From: Paenibacillus larvae subsp. larvae
GTDB taxonomy: Bacteria > Bacillota > Bacilli > Paenibacillales > NBRC-103111
NCBI RefSeq assembly: GCF_002003265.1
Contig: NZ_CP019687.1
Span: forward strand, 1,550,001-1,614,000
Length of the DNA: 64,000 nt
Reading direction: 5' to 3'
Below the pieces are notes generated by a model. The model worked only from the letters and a program-made list of their open reading frames with translations, was not told the origin of the DNA and made no database searches. Position 1 is the first letter of the stretch. The number at the start of each line of letters is the position of its first letter. This document shows positions 27,761 through 37,549 of the stretch, one piece after another. Made by a program: the position numbers and the translations under genes.

Positions 27761-29092
27761 TTAAAGTAAATCGGCAGCCAGCTGGGCCAGGCGGGATCTT
27801 TCTCCTTTTTCCAGGGTAACATGGCCACCTAACGGTTGCCCTTTAAATTTCTCAATCACATACGTAAGCCCGTTACTGAATGCATCCAGGTATGGATGAT
27901 CGATCTGGTTCGGATCCCCTAAAAGAACGATCTTGCTTCCCTCCCCGGCTCGTGAAACAATGGTTTTCACTTCATGTTTGGATAAATTCTGCGCCTCATC
28001 AATGATGATAAATTGCCCTGGGATAGACCTTCCTCTAATATATGTTAATGCCTCTACCTGTATACTGCCAAGACCCGCCAGTACTTTCTCAATATCACCG
28101 GGTTTTTTGGTGTCAAAAAGATACTCCAGGTTATCGTAGATAGGCTGCATCCAAGGTCTTAATTTTTCCTCTTTTTCTCCCGGTAAATACCCGATGTCTT
28201 TTCCCATTGGCACAACAGGTCTTGCGATCAGCAGTTTTTTATATTTACGTTCATCTTCAACCTTTAGCAGCCCTGCCGCCAGAGTTAGCAAAGTTTTGCC
28301 TGTACCTGCTTTTCCAGCCAAAGTTACAAGAGGGATTTCATCATCAAGCAGAAGTTCAAGGGCCATTCTTTGATGGGCATTGCGTGCTCCAATTCCCCAT
28401 ATGGGGTCTCCGCTGATAAATAACGGTTCCAGCCGTTTGCCGTCATGGCTAATCTGGAGAAGAGCCGATTTGGAAGTACCTAACTCGTCCTTTAAAATGA
28501 CAAACTGATTAGGAACAAACTGATAGCAGCCGGGTAAAGACTGAATGTTTAAAAAGCGGTACGTATAAAATTCATCAATAATAGAAGGATGCACATTCAC
28601 ATGCACGTAACCTCTGTACATATCCGTGTCCTTCACTACCCGGTCCGTCAAGTAGTCCTGCGCGGTAAGTCCCAAAACATCCGCTTTAATCCGGACAAGC
28701 GTATCTTTGCTGACCAGAATAACAGGCCTGGGATGTTCCCCGGATTCCTGTTCCCGTTGATAATTCAATGCAACAGCCAGAATCCGGTTATCATTAGTAA
28801 TTTCCATAAAAGTATCCTGCATCTTGGAAAAGCTTCGGTGATTTAATTCCACTTTTATTATTCCGCCATGTTTAAGAGGAATTCCTTCGTATAATTTCCC
28901 CAGATTCCTTAATTCGTCTAATATACGGGATACATGTCTCGCATTTCGGCCAAGCTCGTCAGCGTTGCGCTTCTTACTGTCCACTTCTTCTAACACTATT
29001 GCGGGAATGATCACTTCATTATCTTCAAAAGCGTAAATCGCATTGGGATCCTGCAGCAGCACATTCGTATCCAGGACAAAGATTTTTTTCAA
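27761..29092 (-). CDS. PIN-domain PhoH-family ATPase (YlaK-like)
   Basis: The N-terminal PIN domain (KKIFVLDTNVLLQDPNA; DSKKRNADELGRNAR), a nuclease fold with acidic residues, is joined to a PhoH ATPase with Walker A LAGKAGTGKTLLTLA near residue 260 and Walker B FIIIDEAQNLS. This PhoH2 combination acts as an RNA helicase/ribonuclease in mycobacteria; the Bacillus member is YlaK. The start is taken as TTG 29092 because GGAGGG lies eight bases before it and the protein then begins KKIFVLDTN; this gives 443 residues. It diverges from the ylaJ-like gene, as in B. subtilis. Confidence 0.88.
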   Translation of the reverse strand: MKKIFVLDTNVLLQDPNAIYAFEDNEVIIPAIVLEEVDSKKRNADELGRNARHVSRILDELRNLGKLYEGIPLKHGGIIKVELNHRSFSKMQDTFMEITNDNRILAVALNYQREQESGEHPRPVILVSKDTLVRIKADVLGLTAQDYLTDRVVKDTDMYRGYVHVNVHPSIIDEFYTYRFLNIQSLPGCYQFVPNQFVILKDELGTSKSALLQISHDGKRLEPLFISGDPIWGIGARNAHQRMALELLLDDEIPLVTLAGKAGTGKTLLTLAAGLLKVEDERKYKKLLIARPVVPMGKDIGYLPGEKEEKLRPWMQPIYDNLEYLFDTKKPGDIEKVLAGLGSIQVEALTYIRGRSIPGQFIIIDEAQNLSKHEVKTIVSRAGEGSKIVLLGDPNQIDHPYLDAFSNGLTYVIEKFKGQPLGGHVTLEKGERSRLAQLAADLL

Positions 29093-29375
29093 TTCGCTAT
29101 CCCTCCACAAATTTGTTCGCTAGATTCTGGTAATGCACATACGCTTGGAAAGCGGGGGTACACTACAAGTAAGATATCTGAAAAAATGGCAGGCAGAAAA
29201 GGTTATTGTCCTATTTGCAGGCAAATCTGTTGGTTAAGCTTAGGGAATCATTTGGAGATATTGAAAGTAACCCAAAAGCAAAGAAATGATTAGTTCTTAT
29301 CTTTTGAAAAAATCACGGAATTAAACATCAAGGAAATCACCAATATTTTAAGAAAAAGAAAGGAATTAACTGCTT

Positions 29376-29936
29376 ATGAAATCAATTTGGATCACAAGCA
29401 TTCTCGGACTCAGTGTTCTCGTGGCAGGATGTGCGACTGCAAATAAGGGAGCCGCCCCCCGCCCCAATGTAAATCAGCAGCAGATAAAGGTTCAACAAAC
29501 CGCTCCTCAGGACAAAGCGTCTTTGAATAATGCCCAAATTGCCACAAGACTGGAACAAATCGCTAAAAGTAATCCTAATGTTCAAAAAGCCCGCTGTGTT
29601 GTTTTTGGCCGGACCGCCATCGTTGGAATTGACATCAAGGAAGATATGAAGCGGTCGCAGGTAGGTTCCGTCAAGTTCTCCGTAGCGGAAGCATTAAAAA
29701 AAGATCCGTACGGAGCTAACTCTGTTGTTACAGCAGATGCCGATGTGAATAAGAGGATCAGTAATATTTTGGAAGAAACCCGAAAAGGGCGGCCTATTAC
29801 GGGATTCACTACTGAACTGTCCGACATTGTCGGACGGATTATGCCGCAACTTCCAAGAGATACGCAAATTGCGCCAAATACCAATATGAATAGTACTCCA
29901 CAAGACCCTGCATCCCCTGGCAGTGCTGCCCAGTAG
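29376..29936 (+). CDS. YhcN/YlaJ-family sporulation lipoprotein
   Basis: The 186-residue precursor has a lipoprotein signal with lipobox VLVAGC (Cys19), a Gln/Pro-rich linker, and a domain with LEQIAKSNPNVQKARCVVFGRTAIVGIDI and VVTADADVNKRISNI, the YhcN/YlaJ fold found in spore membrane lipoproteins. It is next to the YlaK-like gene as in B. subtilis. A role in spores is from family knowledge. The start has AGAAAGGAATTAA upstream. Confidence 0.85.
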   Translation: MKSIWITSILGLSVLVAGCATANKGAAPRPNVNQQQIKVQQTAPQDKASLNNAQIATRLEQIAKSNPNVQKARCVVFGRTAIVGIDIKEDMKRSQVGSVKFSVAEALKKDPYGANSVVTADADVNKRISNILEETRKGRPITGFTTELSDIVGRIMPQLPRDTQIAPNTNMNSTPQDPASPGSAAQ

Positions 29937-30023
29937 CTCTCCTCGAAGGCAGATTTTGCACAATTCGATTGGAACTTTGAATATCCCTCTTACCGTTTTG
30001 AAGAATTATGCAAAATAATATTG

Positions 30024-30063
30024 AAAAAGCCTGAACAGCTTTATAGCTGTCAGGCTTTTTTTA
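30024..30063. terminator. Bidirectional terminator between converging ylaJ- and ylaL-like genes
   Basis: AAAAAGCCTG (30024-30033) with an inner ACAGCT/AGCTGT stem faces CAGGCTTTTT (30051-30060). Both strands end in T-rich runs. The minus-strand gene stops inside the hairpin at 30050-30052. Confidence 0.9.
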
Positions 30064-30502
30064 TCGCAGAAAATACTTGTCCGTCCAGCTTTTCAGCCGC
30101 ACGTTTGTCATACGTTTTTTCATATTCCGGTTCCACTGAGATGCGGCCGCCATAATACATGACATTCCGCACCATTTCGACATGAAGGTCAACCGCGGCC
30201 AGCTTAAAGGGAACATCCTCCAAAGATTCTGAGACCATTTTTGCTTTCCCGTAAATCGCATATACCGTACCGCCTGCGATAACTGTCAGGGTTACCTGAT
30301 CCTGCTTCTTGATATTGTCTATGAGGCGGGACCTCCCATCCAGGGCAAAGCGCACCAAAGTAGGGCTCATCGCATGAACCCAGGAGATGGCATTAGATGT
30401 GGGAGCACCGCTTTCATGATCAAGTGTATGTAAGAATACTACATTTTCTTTCTGCAAATGCTGTGTCAGTTGTTCATTAAGTTCTGTCATCGATTTATTC
30501 AT
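30050..30502 (-). CDS. Pyridoxamine 5'-phosphate oxidase-fold protein (YlaL-like)
   Basis: A 150-residue protein of the split-barrel flavin-binding fold: VVFLHTLDHESGAPTSNAISWVHAMSPTL, FALDGRSRLIDNIKKQDQVTLTVI and YAIYGKAKMVSE. Such proteins bind FMN, F420 or haem; most small members have no proven pyridoxal role. Position beside the ylaK- and ylaJ-like genes suggests it corresponds to ylaL. AAGGAGGAA precedes the ATG. Its stop codon lies inside the bidirectional terminator. Confidence 0.8.
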   Translation of the reverse strand: MNKSMTELNEQLTQHLQKENVVFLHTLDHESGAPTSNAISWVHAMSPTLVRFALDGRSRLIDNIKKQDQVTLTVIAGGTVYAIYGKAKMVSESLEDVPFKLAAVDLHVEMVRNVMYYGGRISVEPEYEKTYDKRAAEKLDGQVFSAIKKA

Positions 30503-30608
30503 GTTTCTGGTTCCTCCTTATTAGAAAATAGCCGGCCCTTTAGCCTCTATTGTATTGTACTGGCAAAAGGGGCCCGTTATGTCGCCCGATTTAGTCAATT
30601 GTTTCTTG

Positions 30609-30887
30609 TTATTCATCTGAGTATTTGGGATTGGAATTGATGTCTATAAGCAGCTGCTCGGAAAAAGCACGGTCAAACTGCTGTGAGAATAATTCCCCAT
30701 CCCGCACATAATCCACTTGTATGTATTCTTCGTCTTTCAAAGCCACATGAAATTCCGTCAAATGATGGTCTTCCTGAAGAATCTGTTCAAAAAACTGCTT
30801 CGTTTGGACAGCTGCTCCATCATCCGGCCTTGCTTCAGCTACAATGTATATCTGAAGCCAATTGAGTAGAGCATCTTGCAATTTCAC
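30609..30887 (-). CDS. Hypothetical protein in the typA-ylaH operon
   Basis: A 92-residue acidic soluble protein read from GTG 30887, with GGGAGGG about ten bases upstream. It begins MKLQDALLNWLQIYIVAEARPDDGAAVQ and has alternating helix and strand character without known motifs. It lies 21 bases after the ylaH-like gene, in the place held by ylaI in B. subtilis, but does not have the cysteines of YlaI. Function not recognised. Confidence 0.65.
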   Translation of the reverse strand: MKLQDALLNWLQIYIVAEARPDDGAAVQTKQFFEQILQEDHHLTEFHVALKDEEYIQVDYVRDGELFSQQFDRAFSEQLLIDINSNPKYSDE

Positions 30888-30907
30888 GTTTACCGTTCCC
30901 TCCCGGA

Positions 30908-31207
30908 TTAAGACATCTGATCTTTCTGTTTTTTTCTTCGTTCTTCCACAAAATAACGGACCCGTACAAGAAACATGAGAAATATGGCTAAAGCAACGCA
31001 CGGGATGATAGGAAGTTTGACTATTATTTGAAAGAAGAGTAAAATTGCTGTCCCTACCCCTAGTAAAACATAAACAATCAGTGCCTTCAACAGGGGAAGT
31101 CTTCGGGTACGGAACACTTTATTGTAAACAAACGCAATCATCACATAAATAAGCAGAAAAGACAGGTAAGGGTATTCAGCAAACCAGTCATACATGGATT
31201 CCGGCAT
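30908..31207 (-). CDS. YlaH-like membrane protein
   Basis: A 99-residue protein with three predicted membrane helices (LSFLLIYVMIAFVYN; KALIVYVLLGVGTAILLFFQI; VALAIFLMFLVRV) and a basic C-terminus (EERRKKQKDQ). KVFRTRRLPLLKALIVYVLL matches the conserved centre of Bacillus YlaH. It lies after typA, as ylaH does. The start at ATG 31207 is the best guess; a TTG at 31216 and a later ATG are possible. Function unknown. Confidence 0.7.
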   Translation of the reverse strand: MPESMYDWFAEYPYLSFLLIYVMIAFVYNKVFRTRRLPLLKALIVYVLLGVGTAILLFFQIIVKLPIIPCVALAIFLMFLVRVRYFVEERRKKQKDQMS

Positions 31208-31323
31208 AATAAGCAAGCCCCGCTTTCCAAATATTTGATCTAATTCAACATAATGTGGATTTAAAGGGTGAAAAAAAGGGAAATGCTTCGGTCATTCATC
31301 CACACTTCCCTTGTCCTTCTTTA

Positions 31324-33165
31324 TTATACACTTTTTTCCGCATTTTTGCGGTGTTTCTCGGCGCGTTCACGTTCATTTTTATTTAAAATCTTTTTGCGGA
31401 GACGGATAGAACTCGGAGTAATTTCACAATATTCATCATCGTTCAAATATTCGAGAGCCTGCTCGAGGGAATACAGGCGCGGTGTTTTCATCTTCACGGT
31501 TTCTTCCTTGGTGGCAGAGCGCACATTCGTTAGTTGTTTCTCTTTGCAGATATTAACCACGATGTCATTATCCCGGTTATGTTCCCCGACAATCATTCCC
31601 TCATAGACCTCTGTACCTGGTGTAACGAAGAGTGTTCCACGGTCTTCAATGGACAGGATACCATAAGTGGTCGCAACCCCGTTCTCCATCGAGACCAGAA
31701 CCCCATCATGTCTTCCGCCTACACCGGAACCTGCAAAAGGCCCATAGCTGTCAAAGGCGTGGTTCAGTACCCCGTATCCCCGGGTTAGTGTCAGGAAGGA
31801 AGTCCTGTATCCGATCAGGCCGCGTGCGGGAATTAGAAATTCCAGCCGTACATTACCGCTACCGTTGTTAATCATATTGACCATCTCGGCTTTACGGGTA
31901 CCCAGGCTTTCCATTACTGCACCCATGCTATCCTCCGGAACGTCAATAATCAGACGTTCAATTGGCTCCATTTTTTTGCCGTCGACTTCCTTAATAATTA
32001 CTTCCGGCTTTGAAACTTGAAGCTCAAAACCTTCGCGGCGCATGTTTTCGATCAAGATGCCAAGGTGAAGTTCTCCCCGTCCCGAAACGATAAAAGCGTC
32101 CGGCGAATCCGTATCTTCCACCCGGAGACTTACATCCGTCTCCAGTTCTTTCATAAGCCGTTCGCGAAGTTTGCGGGAGGTCACCCATTTTCCCTCTCGG
32201 CCGGCGAAAGGACTGTTATTCACAAGAAAAGTCATCTGTAAAGTGGGCTCGTCAATCTTAAGAACAGGAAGGGCTTCCGATTTTTCAGGATCTGCGATCG
32301 TTTCTCCGATATTGATATCTTTAATTCCGGAAATAGCTACAATATCTCCGGCCCCTGCCTCCTTGATTTCCACTCTTTTCAGGCCTTGGAAACCGAACAG
32401 TTTTTCGATACGTGCCTGCTTTATGCCGCCTTCACGAGTCATAACAGCAACGGATTGTCCTTGTCTGATAACTCCACGGTTAACACGGCCGATCCCGATG
32501 CGTCCTAAATATTCATTATAGTCCATTAGTGTGACCAAAAATTGTAAAGGCTGGTCTACGGGTTCTTTTGGGGATGGAATGTGATTTACTATGGTCTCGT
32601 ACAAAGCAGACATATGCTCATCCTGCTTATTCGGATCCAGGCTGGCTGTTCCTTGAAGAGCAGATGCGTATACTACCGGAAAGTCAAGCTGCTCGTCACT
32701 GGCTTCGAGCTCAATAAACAGTTCCAATACCTCGTCAATAACTTCGAGGGGTCTGGCATTGGGACGGTCAATCTTATTGACTACAACAATCGGGGTTAAG
32801 TTTTGTTCAAGAGCCTTGCGGAGAACAAATTTAGTTTGCGGCATAGTCCCCTCAAAAGCATCCACTACAAGAAGGACACCATCCACCATTTTCATAATCC
32901 GTTCAACTTCTCCTCCGAAGTCAGCATGACCTGGTGTATCTACAATGTTAACCAGATAATCCTTGTAGTGAACAGCTGTATTTTTGGCCAAAATGGTAAT
33001 TCCGCGTTCTCTTTCCAAGTCATTGGAGTCCATGGCGCGTTCCTGTACGGTTTCATTTTCACGGAAAGTACCAGATTGTTGGAGCAGTTTGTCCACCAGG
33101 GTAGTTTTTCCATGGTCAACGTGAGCAATAATAGCAATGTTTTTTATTTTATCTCTGGCATGCAT
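31324..33165 (-). CDS. typA: Ribosome-associated GTPase TypA/BipA
   Basis: A translation-factor GTPase related to EF-G that assists 50S subunit assembly, above all in cold or stress. The 613-residue protein has G1 [17 protein letters not shown]2 area [13 protein letters not shown]3 DTPGHADF, G4 NKIDRP, and the C-terminal BipA-specific domain ([19 protein letters not shown]). The full family length is present. The start at 33165 has AGAGGAGAG upstream. Confidence 0.97.
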   Translation of the reverse strand: MHARDKIKNIAIIAHVDHGKTTLVDKLLQQSGTFRENETVQERAMDSNDLERERGITILAKNTAVHYKDYLVNIVDTPGHADFGGEVERIMKMVDGVLLVVDAFEGTMPQTKFVLRKALEQNLTPIVVVNKIDRPNARPLEVIDEVLELFIELEASDEQLDFPVVYASALQGTASLDPNKQDEHMSALYETIVNHIPSPKEPVDQPLQFLVTLMDYNEYLGRIGIGRVNRGVIRQGQSVAVMTREGGIKQARIEKLFGFQGLKRVEIKEAGAGDIVAISGIKDINIGETIADPEKSEALPVLKIDEPTLQMTFLVNNSPFAGREGKWVTSRKLRERLMKELETDVSLRVEDTDSPDAFIVSGRGELHLGILIENMRREGFELQVSKPEVIIKEVDGKKMEPIERLIIDVPEDSMGAVMESLGTRKAEMVNMINNGSGNVRLEFLIPARGLIGYRTSFLTLTRGYGVLNHAFDSYGPFAGSGVGGRHDGVLVSMENGVATTYGILSIEDRGTLFVTPGTEVYEGMIVGEHNRDNDIVVNICKEKQLTNVRSATKEETVKMKTPRLYSLEQALEYLNDDEYCEITPSSIRLRKKILNKNERERAEKHRKNAEKSV

Positions 33166-33214
33166 AGCTGTGAGTCTCTCTCCTCTTCTTAGGCAAACTA
33201 GTCAAAAATATCCA

Positions 33215-33246
33215 CAAAAGAAGCGCCGGGCTGAACGCCGACGCTT
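33215..33246 (-). terminator. Terminator of the LiaF-like gene
   Basis: AAGCG.CGG (33220-33229) faces CCG.CGCTT (33237-33246) on a short loop; the minus strand continues C-TTTT. It isolates typA from the membrane-protein gene upstream. Confidence 0.65.
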
Positions 33247-33335
33247 GACATGTATATTATTGTACTTGAATTTCAGCCGAAAAGCAAGAAATCTCTTCAT
33301 AAAAGACAATATGCTTTTTTGAAAATGATCTCTTT

Positions 33336-33821
33336 TTACCAGGCTTTTGGTTTCCACAGCAGAAGGGCGACCCCTGCAATTAACAGCAGAAACACAATAA
33401 GATAAATGCTGAGGCTAAACAATAATGTAACGATAAGCAGTGCGGCACTCGCGAGTGCAAGAATAATCGCAATGCGAAATAATCCTTTATCCGCGTTCGG
33501 TTCAAAATAATAAAGCTCATAAATTCCTACGGCAAAACCGAAAATAAAAGCCGGCCAGAGCACCTGCAAGGTCTGGTAACCAAACAAATTGGTAATCAGA
33601 AACAGGAGGGAGTAAGTAATCAGAATCCCTCCAGGAACAAGCACCCCTGGCGGCAGTATTTTATTGAAGTACAGCAAGTGCAAAATAATCCCTGGAAGCA
33701 GCAGCGCCAGAACAGGCCAAAAGACCGATCCGATCCAGCCGATTACACCTACTTTTCCAAGCAGCAGCACAAGTGCGATTACAATTAGAATGAGTCCTGC
33801 AGATATGTTTCGTTTGTTCAT
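33336..33821 (-). CDS. LiaF/LiaI-like (DUF5668) membrane protein
   Basis: The 161-residue protein is almost wholly hydrophobic with five to six predicted helices, starting MNKRNISAGLILIVIALVLLLGKVG, the repeat-type helix pair of the LiaI/LiaF transmembrane region. No C-terminal cytoplasmic LiaF domain is present. ATG 33821 is chosen because GGGAG lies ten bases before it; a GTG four codons earlier lacks such a site. No LiaRS two-component genes are near, so a role in envelope stress sensing is uncertain. Confidence 0.6.
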   Translation of the reverse strand: MNKRNISAGLILIVIALVLLLGKVGVIGWIGSVFWPVLALLLPGIILHLLYFNKILPPGVLVPGGILITYSLLFLITNLFGYQTLQVLWPAFIFGFAVGIYELYYFEPNADKGLFRIAIILALASAALLIVTLLFSLSIYLIVFLLLIAGVALLLWKPKAW

Positions 33822-34098
33822 TCTTTTCTTCACTCCCTTACCCTATCCGTCATTCTTTTTCCATGTATTCATCCGATAAAACGGCACCTACCGTTAGTTT
33901 AGCTTAAAAAAAAGAAAAATACTAGCTGAGCCTTTCCATCTTTCATGCCATTTCGCCATATTTCCATTAACCCCCTCAAATTTCTTCTTTTATCCTATGT
34001 GAATATTGTCATAATTTTCCTAAATAGACATAAGAAGCAACCCTTTTCCCATGGTTATTTTTGAGAGATTAACGTATGGGCGCTATTTTGTATAGAAA

Positions 34099-34770
34099 TC
34101 ACATGGTAGATTTTTTTGTAAGCTGAACCCAGACACGTTTGGTTAAACCGGCAGCTATAACGGAAATTGCAGCTAATACCGGGAGCACCCAGTGAGGTTT
34201 GCCTGGCGGTAGCCAAGCGGCAACTTTTACATCACTAATGAACATTTCTCCTGCCGTATAACCCAGAATACCAGACCCGATAAAGACAACTACAGGGAAG
34301 CGGGACAACAGCTTCATAACAAATGTGCTGCCCCATATAATGATTGGAATGCTGAGACCGATTCCCAGCATAATAATACCTACCTGATTATCTGCCATCG
34401 CCGCAATGGCCAGAACATTATCGAGGCTCATTATAAAATCGGCCACGATAATAGTCCAGATAGCTTTCATTAAAGTTGGCGCCTGACGGATTTCGGATAT
34501 GCCATCTTGTACCAGCAGTAATTTAAAAGCAATCCAGAGCAGTAAGAATGATCCGACTGCCTGGATATACGGAATCTGTAACATGGTTACAGCTACAAGT
34601 ATGAGCAGCAGCCTAAGGGCAATTGCACCGAAAGCTCCCCACCATACCGCCTGCTTCTGTTCCCTGGCAGGAAGATCTTTGCTGGCCATGGCTATAACAA
34701 CGGCATTATCACCGCTCAGGACTAAATTGATCAGTAAGATCTCAATAAATAATACAATCTGATCCAGCAT
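34099..34770 (-). CDS. TerC family integral membrane protein
   Basis: The 223-residue protein has about seven membrane helices and the two acidic motifs of the family, VLSGDNAVVIAMA near residue 17 and FIMSLDNVLAIAAMADN near residue 112, whose aspartates lie within helices and probably bind metal. TerC/YceF/YkoY relatives in Bacillus export manganese and help to metallate secreted proteins. No yybP-ykoY riboswitch could be recognised in the leader; a Fur-box-like sequence lies 158 bases upstream. The ribosome site is AAGGGGGATGGGGG. Confidence 0.88.
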   Translation of the reverse strand: MLDQIVLFIEILLINLVLSGDNAVVIAMASKDLPAREQKQAVWWGAFGAIALRLLLILVAVTMLQIPYIQAVGSFLLLWIAFKLLLVQDGISEIRQAPTLMKAIWTIIVADFIMSLDNVLAIAAMADNQVGIIMLGIGLSIPIIIWGSTFVMKLLSRFPVVVFIGSGILGYTAGEMFISDVKVAAWLPPGKPHWVLPVLAAISVIAAGLTKRVWVQLTKKSTM

Positions 34771-34927
34771 TCCCCCATCCCCCTTGTTTTATGAAATGGC
34801 ATGCCCTGCTCATCTCCGGGTTCTTCTATCTGTCAAGGGTCTTATCCCGAAGTGAATACAACAGCCTTTTAACGGACCTTATTGATAATTCGATTTAATC
34901 ATTAAATTGAACCATATATTGATTGTG

Positions 34928-34946
34928 AATCATTATGATCATTATA
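34928..34946. promoter_or_regulatory. Fur-box-like sequence upstream of terC
   Basis: The 19 bases agree with the classical Fur box GATAATGATAATCATTATC at 14 positions and contain the palindrome ATCAT-T-ATGAT (34929-34939). It lies between thiI and terC in an A/T-rich stretch. Such regions yield chance matches, so the call is tentative; PerR or MntR sites have related sequences. Confidence 0.35.
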
Positions 34947-35034
34947 CAGTACCATTTCAGCAAGTAAGGGAATTATCCAAGAATACTACATCCACTAAAA
35001 CAATCAGTATCATACGAACTTGGAATTTCTATAT

Positions 35035-36243
35035 TTAAAATAAATGATCCAATTGCTCCGTTTTTTCCGGTTTTAAAACGATCATTTCTGTCTCTTCCAC
35101 AGCACGGTCGATCAATTCCGGCAGCCAAGGCATTCCCTTTTCGATTGTTTCTATTAATTTTAGATTAGGTTTTGTACTTGGTGATTTTGGCATGAAAATT
35201 GTACAGCAATCCTCATAGGGAAGAATTGAAGTCTCGAACGTGCCGATTTCCTGGGCTACCTTCACAATTTCTTTTTTATCCAATGTCACCAGAGGTTGAA
35301 TAATTGGCATTTCTACTACCCTGCCGATAACATTCATACTTGTCAAGGTCTGACTGGCTACTTGTCCCAAGCTTTCTCCTGTAACTAATGCAAGTGCTTT
35401 CCGTTTCTCAGCCAGTTTTTCAGCAATCCGGTACATGCAGCGTCGATAAATGGTAATCAGCAAATTTTCTCTGTACTCCTGGTGTATTCGTGTTTGAATT
35501 TCCGTAAAAGGCACAAGATGAAGTTTAATAATGCCCCCATATCTGGAAAGGATACGTGCAAGCTCAATGACCTTCTGTTTTGCACGTTCACTAGTATATG
35601 GATAACTGTGAAAATGTACCGCTTCAATCTCCAGTCCCCGGCGCATCGCCATCCATCCGGCTACCGGACTATCAATGCCGCCCGAAAGCAGAAGCATTCC
35701 TTTTCCGCTCATGCCCAAAGGGAATCCCCCGGCAGCTTCCTCCATTTCAGAATACGTATACAGAAGAGCCCCCTGTTCTCTAATTTCTATCCGAAGTTCC
35801 AGCTCAGGATGATGAACATCTACTTTCAACCAGGGGCAAGCCTGTAGGACATATCCTCCTACCAAGTGATTCATCTCATGGGAACCGTAGGGAAACATTT
35901 TATTCACTCGGCGAACGTAAACCTTAAAAGTGGTAGGCACATGAGGCTGTCCCTTGGCAATAATCAAAGCCTTTTTCCGGATCGCTTCCAGGTCAAGTTC
36001 CGATTGATATGCCGGACAAAAAGATTCCACTCCAAAAACTTGTTTGACCTGGTTGGCAACTGAACGGTAGTCCGTAACGTGCAGGTGCACATATACCCGT
36101 CCGTATTCACGACTTATGACACAATCCGGATAATCCTGAAGTACATTTTGCAATTGAGACAATATTTTATTTTCAAATCTCATGCGATTTTTTCCTTTTA
36201 AAGTAAGCTCGCCGAGACGGACTACAATCAATTCTGGCTGCAT
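35035..36243 (-). CDS. thiI: tRNA 4-thiouridine synthase / thiamine sulfur carrier ThiI
   Basis: ThiI adenylates U8 of tRNA and inserts sulfur; in many bacteria it also supplies sulfur for thiamine. The 402-residue protein has a ferredoxin-like plus THUMP domain (about 1-165) and the ATP PP-loop LLSGGIDSPVAGWM near residue 183, with the GESLGQVASQTL segment after. It lacks the C-terminal rhodanese domain of the E. coli enzyme, as Bacillus ThiI does, and so must take persulfide directly from its cysteine desulfurase, the adjoining gene. It starts two bases past that gene. Confidence 0.95.
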   Translation of the reverse strand: MQPELIVVRLGELTLKGKNRMRFENKILSQLQNVLQDYPDCVISREYGRVYVHLHVTDYRSVANQVKQVFGVESFCPAYQSELDLEAIRKKALIIAKGQPHVPTTFKVYVRRVNKMFPYGSHEMNHLVGGYVLQACPWLKVDVHHPELELRIEIREQGALLYTYSEMEEAAGGFPLGMSGKGMLLLSGGIDSPVAGWMAMRRGLEIEAVHFHSYPYTSERAKQKVIELARILSRYGGIIKLHLVPFTEIQTRIHQEYRENLLITIYRRCMYRIAEKLAEKRKALALVTGESLGQVASQTLTSMNVIGRVVEMPIIQPLVTLDKKEIVKVAQEIGTFETSILPYEDCCTIFMPKSPSTKPNLKLIETIEKGMPWLPELIDRAVEETEMIVLKPEKTEQLDHLF

Positions 36244-36245
36244 GC

Positions 36246-37418
36246 TTATTCCCCCTTTTTCATGGTGCCAATTGCAGATATCAATTCAGCGGTAACTTCC
36301 TTCAATGCTTGCACAAAAGTCTTGACATCCTGTTCCGTCAGATTATCAGAAAAACTGACGCGGAGACCGCTTTGTGCCCTTTTCCGGTCAAGTCCCATAG
36401 CCATAAGTACCCTGCTTGGTTCCGCTTCCCCGGATGAGCAGGCAGACTTACTAGAAATGTATATGCGTCTTTCTTCCAAAGCATGTACAACTACCTCCGA
36501 CTTCATTCCGGGAAAGCTGAAATGAACAATATGCGGAGCCATCCCGATTCTATCCGGATCATCCGGCCCGGTAAGCTGGAGGACAGGAATCGAAGCGATC
36601 CCTTTCCGGATTAAATCCCTCATCCGGCATTTATGAGCATGCTTTTGCTCCAACCCCTCCATTGACATTCGCAGGGCCCGGGCCATCCCAACTATCAGCG
36701 GCACATTCTCAGTGCCCGACCGGATTCCATGTTCCTGGCCCCCTCCGGCCAAGAGCGGCTTCAACCGGATTCCGGAACGGCAGTACAGAAATCCGGTACC
36801 TTTAGGCCCGCGGAATTTATGGGCCGAAGCACTGAGCATGTCGATGCCCATCGCCTTCGGGAAAATCGGCAGCTTTCCCATCCCCTGTACCGCGTCAACA
36901 TGGAAAAGAATAGTCGGATACTTCTCAAGCATCCGGCCAATATCGGCAATGGGCTGAATCCGGCCCATCTCGTTGTTAACATGCATCACACTAACAAGAA
37001 TCGTTTCCGGTGTAATAGCTTTGTGCAGTTCTTCAAGGTTAACTTGCCCCGTCCCATCTACAGGGAGATAAGTAACCTGGAACCCTTCACCTTCCAGCTG
37101 GGCAAAAGGCCCGGAAACAGAAGCGTGCTCAAGTTCTGTCGTAATCAGATGGCGCCCGCGGTTTTGATATTGGTAGGCCGTTCCTTTTATGGCCAAATTA
37201 TTACTTTCTGTTCCGCCTGAGGTAAAAATAATGCTGCTTGGCTGTACCTGTAAGATACTGCCAATTACTTCTTTTGCTTTTTGTACCAGCCGCTCTGCCT
37301 CCATTCCGAAACGATGCAAAGAAGAAGGATTTCCATAATGATTAGTCATCACTTCCATAATAGTCTTAACCACTTCAGGATATGGAGGTGTTGTAGCGGC
37401 GTAATCCAGATAAAGCAT
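36246..37418 (-). CDS. Cysteine desulfurase (NifS/IscS family) paired with ThiI
   Basis: A PLP enzyme that takes sulfur from cysteine. The 390 residues begin MLYLDYAATTPPYPEV and show HVDAVQGMGKLPI, the PLP-lysine motif SASAHKFRGPKG near residue 200, and the catalytic cysteine in SSKSACSSGEAEPS near residue 323. It is immediately upstream of thiI, as the dedicated NifZ desulfurase is in B. subtilis, and probably acts as its persulfide donor for 4-thiouridine. An insertion in the mobile Cys loop is short, as in class I IscS/NifS. Confidence 0.93.
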   Translation of the reverse strand: MLYLDYAATTPPYPEVVKTIMEVMTNHYGNPSSLHRFGMEAERLVQKAKEVIGSILQVQPSSIIFTSGGTESNNLAIKGTAYQYQNRGRHLITTELEHASVSGPFAQLEGEGFQVTYLPVDGTGQVNLEELHKAITPETILVSVMHVNNEMGRIQPIADIGRMLEKYPTILFHVDAVQGMGKLPIFPKAMGIDMLSASAHKFRGPKGTGFLYCRSGIRLKPLLAGGGQEHGIRSGTENVPLIVGMARALRMSMEGLEQKHAHKCRMRDLIRKGIASIPVLQLTGPDDPDRIGMAPHIVHFSFPGMKSEVVVHALEERRIYISSKSACSSGEAEPSRVLMAMGLDRKRAQSGLRVSFSDNLTEQDVKTFVQALKEVTAELISAIGTMKKGE

Positions 37419-37512
37419 GCCGGTCAGTTCCTTTCGTTACAAATTGCTAAAATGAAAATCAATTCTTGGTCAAACTCATTATCCCCAAATGTGGATGTAG
37501 AGACTCTTTCAA

Positions 37513-37540
37513 TAAAAAAGAAAGCCCGGAGGCTTTCCTT
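37513..37540 (-). terminator. Terminator of the lytic transglycosylase gene
   Basis: GAAAGCC (37520-37526) pairs with GGCTTTC (37531-37537), and the minus strand continues in a T-run at 37519-37514. Confidence 0.8.
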
Positions 37541-37549
37541 TTGTGTCTA

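Noticed and set aside
34771-34920. yybP-ykoY manganese riboswitch before terC
   Set aside because: The leader has none of the conserved junction sequences I could recognise, and no expression platform was seen.
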